Assembly: GCF_900109645.1 (NCBI RefSeq)
Contig: NZ_FOBG01000002.1
Location: 496,001-560,000 of the forward strand
From: Duganella sp. CF402
Lineage (GTDB): Bacteria > Pseudomonadota > Gammaproteobacteria > Burkholderiales > Burkholderiaceae_D
Reading direction: 5' to 3'
Length of the DNA: 64,000 nucleotides
Part shown: positions 60,201-64,000 of the stretch, one piece after another
Layout of the letters: each line of letters starts with the position of its first letter
Numbering within the stretch: position 1 is the stretch's first letter
Translations under genes and position numbers: made by a program
Notes under the pieces: model-generated
The model's input: only the letters and a program-made list of their open reading frames with translations
Databases searched by the model: none
Told to the model about the DNA's origin: nothing

Positions 60201-61110
60201 ACTGGCAGTCACCATCGACACCAAGGCGGTGGTGGTGGCGGCTGCGCCGCTGCTGGATGCGCAGTCCGACAGCGGCCGCTCGCAAAGCGACGGCGTCACC
60301 AACATCGCCACGCCGAAAGTCAGCGGCGTGACCGAGGCTGGCGCCAGCGTCGCGCTGTACGACGGCAACATGCTGGTCGGCACCGGGCTGGCCGGCGACG
60401 ACGGCGCATGGAGCATCACCTCCAAGACCTTGTCGGCAGGCGCGCACAAGCTGACGGTGAAGGTGACCGACATCGCCGGTAATATCTCCGCCGCCTCGCC
60501 GGTGCTGGCGCTGACCGTGGATAACAAGGCGCCGAACGTGCCGACCGCGCTGGACCTGCTGGCGATTCTCGACAGCGGCGCCTCCAACAGCGACAACAAG
60601 ACCGCCATCACCACGCCTACCATCACCGGCAAGGCCGAGGCCAGCGCCATCGTCGCGCTGTACGACGGCGACACGCTGCTGGGCACCACCCTTGCCGACA
60701 ACAACGGCGCATGGAAGATCACTTCGGCGGTGTCGCTGGCGAACGGCGCGCACAGCCTGACGGCCAAGGCGACTGACGTGGCGGGGAATGTGTCGCAGGC
60801 TTCGAGCGCGCTCAATCTGGTGATCGACCCTACGGCGACCGGCCTGTCGTTGGCCGGCACCAACGCGGCCGACAACTTCGTGCTGAACAGCCAGGCCGGC
60901 GCGATCAAGATCAGTGCTTTCTCGGCCACCGGTGGCGACCATTTGCTGCTGGCGCACGACTACAACGGCCTGTCGCTGGACAGCGCCGCCGACGTGCTGG
61001 CGCTCGGCCACGTGGATGGGAAAAACTTCGTGATCGACCTCGGCGCCGGTCACGAGGTCACGCTGGTTGGCGTCACCTCGCTGGCCGAGTCGGCGATCCT
61101 GTTCGTTTAG
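57265..61110 (+). CDS. Large Ig-like repeat protein, probable type I secretion substrate
   Basis: A 1281-residue acidic protein with no N-terminal signal peptide. It consists of 12 Ig-like repeats of about 95-105 residues, each with a core such as GKAEAGATVTLYDG, then GAWSITSS, LADG.H.LTA and ATDVAGN.S.AS. Repeats 7-8-9 and 10-11-12 correspond one to one. The last 90 residues (TNAADNFVLNSQAGAIKISAF to SLAESAILFV) resemble type I secretion C-terminal target domains. AGGGAG precedes the ATG. No secretion ATPase, membrane fusion protein or TolC gene is next to it. Likely role: surface adhesion or biofilm. It overlaps the convergent pcp gene by 4 bases. Confidence 0.85.
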   Translation: MSTSNDPSHPAISTQNRLTISGHAEPGAYVALYAGDDMVGLAVTDATGLWSTTTDKLADGLHSISAIATDVAGNISVRSDMLYVDITASADAAPKSEIAAPLEVDLGFDTDTGASSTDHVTNIALPVYVGQVKPGSFVELVIDGVRGKFGSPVDADGNWTARGELLSEGVHTISIIEHDSDGNTSAPSTPMQITIDTTKPLPSSVALASGQAVSYTATPEITGTAEAGAQIVVYDSDYFLGNTMIGTAVADSNGHWSLVPSKSLADGQHKILVESIDLAGNYSFANALTFNIDTNAPKLVYESDSGLGYDQTTNHTKPSIYGKAAAGTSVVLYDGADVIGTGVTGADGIWTITSTKLLADGQHQLVAQFTDSNGNALPASGTLELTIDTKAPATAAVKPALDARDDHGSSDSDQITNVSTLTIFGNTENDHYAVVHVYVDGVEQYLQASVAENGDWGAVLYDLSDGVHHITVATEDQAGNFSGRSPETIITVDTKAPNAPSAPKLDSSANATPRLTGKAEAGATITLYDGATAVGSTVADSKGAWSITASTLADGKHSFTVTATDVAGNTSKASAALSVTTDGTADAAPIALDLLTAADKGASNSDNLTSLATPTISGKAAAGSTVLLFDGATQVGKAVANSSGAWNITSSKLADGVHHLTAVSQDAVGNQSAASDELVVTIDTALPDVGAPVLDPLSDSGRSNSDGVTKVTTPHLSGTAEAGATVTVYDGGAVIGTAVADDHGAWSITSKALAAGTHNLTAKATDAAGNVSNASAALAITVDVKAPAVPASLDLAAAADSGASTTDNLTSVTQPVVSGKAEANAIVALYDGATLLGTTIADKNGAWSITSSETLADGVHSLTATATDVAGNVSLASSALKVTIDTTTAAPSALDLAATSDKGASNTDNITNVTAPVITGKAEAGATVTLYDGDTVVGKATANSSGVWSITSSKLADAEHHLTAKATDAAGNVSQASAELAVTIDTKAVVVAAAPLLDAQSDSGRSQSDGVTNIATPKVSGVTEAGASVALYDGNMLVGTGLAGDDGAWSITSKTLSAGAHKLTVKVTDIAGNISAASPVLALTVDNKAPNVPTALDLLAILDSGASNSDNKTAITTPTITGKAEASAIVALYDGDTLLGTTLADNNGAWKITSAVSLANGAHSLTAKATDVAGNVSQASSALNLVIDPTATGLSLAGTNAADNFVLNSQAGAIKISAFSATGGDHLLLAHDYNGLSLDSAADVLALGHVDGKNFVIDLGAGHEVTLVGVTSLAESAILFV
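59031..60830 (+). repeat. Two tandem copies of a three-domain Ig super-repeat
   Basis: Repeats 7-9 (about 59031-59930) and 10-12 (about 59940-60830) match in order. Copies 7/10 carry DKGASN and KLAD...HHLTA, copies 8/11 carry SDSGRS and SDGVT, and copies 9/12 carry DSGAS, IVALYDG and LLGTT. Boundaries are approximate and drawn from the protein. Confidence 0.7.
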
Positions 61111-61757
61111 TGAGTCAGTCCGCCCGCCTCGCGCAAATCAACGGTGTGCGCGAGCGTGGTGCGGACGGCGATGCGCAGTCCTTCCACCACGTCCTCCAGC
61201 TTCATGCTGGCGAAGCCCGGATGCTGCGCCGCCTGCTGCGGCAAGTAAGGAATGTGTATGAAGCCGGCGCGCATGGTGGTGCCCCACTCGTGCGCCTGGT
61301 GCATCAAGCCGTAGAACACGTGGTTGCACACAAAGGTGCCGGCCGTCTGCGACACCGACGCCGGCAGGCCCGCTTCGCGCAGCTCGTGCACGATGGCCTT
61401 GATCGGCAAAGTGGAGAAGTAAGCGGCCGGTCCGCCGTTCACAATCGGCTGGTCGACGATCTGGCGTTGCTGGTTGTCCGGGACAGGCGCGTCATCGACG
61501 TTGATGGCGATGCGCTCCACCGAGATATCGACACGGCCGCCGGCCTGGCCGACCGCGATCACGATACTCGGCTGCAGTTCCTCCACCGCTTGATGCAGCA
61601 CCTTGAGCGCGTGGCCGAACACCACCGGCAGCTGGCGCACATGCACCGCGAACTCTCCCTCGTGCCAGCCGTCGAGTTGACGCACGGCTTCCCACGAGGG
61701 ATTAATGGTCTCCTTGTTGAACGGTTCGAAGCCCGTTAACAATATTATCTTTTTCAT
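61107..61757 (-). CDS. pcp: Pyroglutamyl-peptidase I
   Basis: A 216-residue cysteine peptidase of family C15. ILLTGFEPFNKETINPSWEAV at the start, the Glu in the GGRVDISVERIAIN region, the catalytic Cys in GTFVCNHVFYGLMH (about 144) and the His in RAGFIHIPYLP (about 168) are all present. It removes N-terminal 5-oxoproline from peptides in the cytoplasm. It is downstream of two permease-like genes that commonly accompany pcp. Confidence 0.95.
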   Translation of the reverse strand: MKKIILLTGFEPFNKETINPSWEAVRQLDGWHEGEFAVHVRQLPVVFGHALKVLHQAVEELQPSIVIAVGQAGGRVDISVERIAINVDDAPVPDNQQRQIVDQPIVNGGPAAYFSTLPIKAIVHELREAGLPASVSQTAGTFVCNHVFYGLMHQAHEWGTTMRAGFIHIPYLPQQAAQHPGFASMKLEDVVEGLRIAVRTTLAHTVDLREAGGLTH

Positions 61758-61799
61758 CTCGACCGCTCCACTTCTGATGCCTGTAACTGCGGAAGCGTC

Positions 61800-62756
61800 T
61801 CACATATTCATCAAAAAATAAAGCAGCGAAATATTTACTAACAATAGTGGCAACGCAGTCCCCACTTGCATCTTTACTACCGCGTTCTTGTCCGGCAGCT
61901 CCAGCAGCGCGGCCGGCACGATGTTGAAATTGGCCGCCATCGGCGTCATCAACGTGCCGCAGTAAGCGCTGAACATGCCGATCGCCGCCATCACCGCCGG
62001 GTTGGCGTGGTAGACGCCGACCAGCACCGGGATGCCGACGCCGCCCGCCATCACAGGGAAAGCGGCAAAGCCATTGCCCATGATGATGGTGAACAGCGCC
62101 ATGCCGATGCAGTACACGGCCACCGCCACCAAACGGATATCCATGTTGATGTAGGACGTGACCACGTGCGCCACCGCCTTGCCCATGCCGGCTTCGGTGA
62201 ACAGCAGGCCCAGTACCGCCAGCATGTGCGGCAGCACCACCGCCCAGCCCAGATGGTCGATCAGGCGGCGCGATTCGCGCATCGCCTGCAGCGGCGTGGA
62301 GCGCGTCAGCCAGCATGCGGTGGCGACCGCGAACAGCGAGCCGCAGCCAAGGCTGACCAGCGTCAGGTTTTTGGGATCGAGCAGGAACAGCCCATCCCAC
62401 TTGATGTCCTTGAACAGCGTGGAGCCGATCACGGTGGTGACGGGGATCAGCAGCGCGGGAATCAGCAGCTTGTGACCTAACCGCTGCGCGCTGCCGCGAC
62501 GCTCTTCGTCGCTGCGGTCGCCGTAGCGGCCCAGTGTGACGCCGCCGAAGCCGGCGATCAGCGCCATCACCACCATCAGCACACCGGCGGCGATGGGCGG
62601 CAACTGCTCACCCGCCAGATAGATCACCGCGTACAAGGCCCAGAACAAGGCGCTGCTGTAGCGCTTGGGATTGTGCTGGTCGCGCAGCGCCATCCACGCC
62701 ACCATCAACAACATGGCGCCGAGCACGTAGTAGAAGTAATCGAGTTTGAGGATCAT
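61800..62756 (-). CDS. DUF979 family membrane protein
   Basis: A 318-residue inner-membrane protein with about nine hydrophobic segments. It includes YYVLGAMLLMVAWMAL at the start, FTIIMGNGFAAFPVMAGGVGIPVL and MFSAYCGTLMTPMAANFNIVPAALLELPDKNAVVKMQ. The last region looks like a transport-type re-entrant motif. It overlaps the DUF969 gene by 4 bases. DUF969/DUF979 pairs beside pcp are recurrent, which suggests uptake or export of 5-oxoproline or its peptides, but the cargo has not been shown to my knowledge. Confidence 0.88.
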   Translation of the reverse strand: MILKLDYFYYVLGAMLLMVAWMALRDQHNPKRYSSALFWALYAVIYLAGEQLPPIAAGVLMVVMALIAGFGGVTLGRYGDRSDEERRGSAQRLGHKLLIPALLIPVTTVIGSTLFKDIKWDGLFLLDPKNLTLVSLGCGSLFAVATACWLTRSTPLQAMRESRRLIDHLGWAVVLPHMLAVLGLLFTEAGMGKAVAHVVTSYINMDIRLVAVAVYCIGMALFTIIMGNGFAAFPVMAGGVGIPVLVGVYHANPAVMAAIGMFSAYCGTLMTPMAANFNIVPAALLELPDKNAVVKMQVGTALPLLLVNISLLYFLMNM

Positions 62757-63439
62757 TTTGCACTCCGCGCAATCTGTCCATCAAGACGGTACAAGCGCCA
62801 CGAGTGGATGATGAACGCGCACACCGCAGTTGGTATGCCCCACAAGGCCATGTGCAGCGGATCGACGTCCACCCCTTCGCCGTGCAGGATGGTTTGCATC
62901 AGCACGATGGCGCCAAACGCCACGAAGATATCCTCGCCGAAGAACAGACCGACATTATCAGTAGCCGCCGCCATCGCGCGGATGCGGTAGCGCATTTCCT
63001 GCGGCACGTTCGGGTAGCGCACTTCGGCCGCGCCCTCCGCCATCGGTGCGATCAGCGGGCGCACCATATTCGGGTGGCCGCCGATGCTGGTCAGGCCGAA
63101 CGCGGCGCTCACTTCGCGAATGGCGAGATAGACGATCAGCAGGCGCCCGGTGGTGGCCGAGCGGATGCGCGCGATGGAAGCCTGCGCATGCTCGCGCAAG
63201 CCATGCCGCTCGAGCAGGCCGATGGCGGCGATCGGCAGCAGCAGAATCAATGGCAGGTTGCGCGTCTTGATGAAGGCCGCGCCCAAGGTGGCCAGTAGTT
63301 GGTCGACCGGCATCGCCGCAGCGATGCCGGTGACGGCGCAGGCGGCGATCACCACCAGCACCGGATGCGCGCGCAGCGCGAAGCCGGCAATGATGACGGC
63401 CACGCCCAGCAGCGGCCACAGATTAACGGTGTGATGCAC
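62753..63439 (-). CDS. DUF969 family membrane protein
   Basis: A 228-residue membrane protein with about six hydrophobic segments. REVSAAFGLTSIGGHPNMVRPLIAPMAEGAAE and AATDNVGLFFGEDIFVAFGAIVLMQTIL are conserved polar patches inside membrane regions, as in ion-coupled carriers. The start is taken as GTG 63439, preceded by GGGAG; the longer frame would pass through the terminator hairpin at 63458-63494. It probably forms one transporter with the DUF979 protein. Confidence 0.85.
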   Translation of the reverse strand: MHHTVNLWPLLGVAVIIAGFALRAHPVLVVIAACAVTGIAAAMPVDQLLATLGAAFIKTRNLPLILLLPIAAIGLLERHGLREHAQASIARIRSATTGRLLIVYLAIREVSAAFGLTSIGGHPNMVRPLIAPMAEGAAEVRYPNVPQEMRYRIRAMAAATDNVGLFFGEDIFVAFGAIVLMQTILHGEGVDVDPLHMALWGIPTAVCAFIIHSWRLYRLDGQIARSAK

Positions 63440-63457
63440 GAGCAGTCTCCCAATGTG

Positions 63458-63494
63458 AAAATCCCCGCACGCCTTTCGGCGGTGCGGGGATTTT
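63458..63494 (-). terminator. Rho-independent terminator after the right-hand TonB receptor
   Basis: AAAATCCCCGCAC (63458-63470) and GTGCGGGGATTTT (63482-63494) pair perfectly over 13 bases, with an inner GCC-TTTC-GGC stem. The A and T ends make it usable in both directions. It lies 14 bases after the receptor stop. Confidence 0.85.
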
Positions 63495-63507
63495 AAACTA
63501 CGCGCTC

Positions 63508-64000
63508 TTAGAAGTTGACCTTGAAGGTCGCGCCCCAAGTGCGTGGTTCGTTCAGCATACCGGTCAGATTGTTGAAATCGATAGCGCTCAGCAGAACCCT
63601 TTCGTCGGTGATGTTGCGGCCAAAAGCGGCCACTTCATACTTGCCGTTGCCCCACTTGTAACCCACGCGTACGCCACCTTCGGTCAGCGGCTTGGCTGTG
63701 TATTCGACTGCGGTGTACAGGAAGAAGTTGTACTTGCTGCGGTAGCTCCAGTCGGTCAGCGCGTATAACTCGCCGTTGGCCACTTCGGTGCTGTACTTGA
63801 GCGTGAAGTTGGCTTGGTGGCGCGGCGCGCGCGGCAGGTCGTTGCCGTCGATCAGTGAATAGCCAGGGTAGCCGACCGCCGGCGCACCGGTCGGCGTGCA
63901 GCCCAGGCCCACATTGTTGGCGATGTTGCCGCAATAAGCGACACGGACGTTCTTGTCCTTGATCTCGGTATCGTTGAAGCTGTATCCCACGCTGCCGCTG
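63508..64000 (-). CDS. TonB-dependent receptor, C-terminal part (runs off the window)
   Basis: The frame is open at base 64000 and ends at 63508. The visible part of about 164 residues is the last strands of an outer-membrane beta-barrel. It shows DLPRAPRHQANFTLKYS, LTDWSYRSKYNFF, VGYKWGNGKYEVAAFGRNITDERVL and the terminal RTWGATFKVNF ending in Phe, needed for barrel assembly. By pattern it is of the same general type as the receptor at the left edge. The ligand is unknown; its closest neighbours are pcp and the DUF969/979 permease. Confidence 0.9.
   Translation of the reverse strand, partial: SGSVGYSFNDTEIKDKNVRVAYCGNIANNVGLGCTPTGAPAVGYPGYSLIDGNDLPRAPRHQANFTLKYSTEVANGELYALTDWSYRSKYNFFLYTAVEYTAKPLTEGGVRVGYKWGNGKYEVAAFGRNITDERVLLSAIDFNNLTGMLNEPRTWGATFKVNF

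Noticed and set aside
59031..60830. CRISPR-like array
   Set aside because: The repetition is about 300 bases per unit, stays in frame and encodes Ig-like domains.
57214..61053. 1279-codon minus-strand frame opposite the Ig-like protein
   Set aside because: It mirrors the repeats of the true gene in a GC-rich reverse frame and has no recognisable fold.

Overview
The window looks like chromosomal DNA from a beta-proteobacterium of the Oxalobacteraceae (Duganella/Massilia/Janthinobacterium type). The grounds are high GC coding DNA, PEP-CTERM proteins, TonB receptors, many LysR regulators and protein sequences of Burkholderiales character. This is inference from gene content; no rRNA, tRNA or other phylogenetic marker is present.

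Layout. 1-4.5 kb: the N-terminal part of a TonB receptor, an acyl-CoA dehydrogenase/histidine phosphatase pair and a divergent LysR gene. 4.6-11.8 kb: a compact seven-gene unit behind its own GntR/UTRA regulator, with an adenylylsulfate-reductase-like flavoprotein, an AprB-like ferredoxin, an ABC importer whose binding protein carries a NosL-like tail, a HEAT-repeat protein and a DUF971 zinc-site protein. This is the least explained and most interesting system here. 11.8-15.2 kb: pqiABC lipid transport. 15.3-21.8 kb: purine/urate catabolism (puuD, a uraD-allC fusion, an M20 hydrolase, LysR). 21.8-25.2 kb: a TPR/glycosyltransferase-like gene and an AT-rich accessory patch with a DUF5343 gene and at least one tiny gene.

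25.2-40.1 kb: a complete reductive pyrimidine pathway on the minus strand (preT, preA, NCS1 permease, hydA, ureidopropionase). It is followed by beta-amino-acid aminotransferase, methylmalonate-semialdehyde dehydrogenase and alanine dehydrogenase, so uracil and thymine can be taken to acetyl-CoA and propionyl-CoA with recycling of alanine to pyruvate. A GGDEF/EAL gene sits at the tail, and a MocR/RutR-like regulator pair is divergent from the head, with a RutR-like box in between. 40.0-45.3 kb: two PEP-CTERM proteins, a GNAT enzyme, a LytS/LytTR two-component system with a small membrane protein, and a VOC protein.

45.3-57.1 kb: nucleoside salvage and catabolism (nucleoside deaminase, cdd, deoA, an ALDH16-type dehydrogenase, deoC, deoB, PNP), interrupted by three REP-type inverted pairs and divergent from psuK-psuG-lysR (pseudouridine). 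57.3-61.1 kb: a 12-repeat Ig-like protein that is probably exported by type I secretion. 61.1-63.4 kb: pcp with DUF979/DUF969 permease genes. 63.5-64 kb: the C-terminal end of another TonB receptor.

The common theme of the window is scavenging of nucleobases, nucleosides and urate for carbon and nitrogen.
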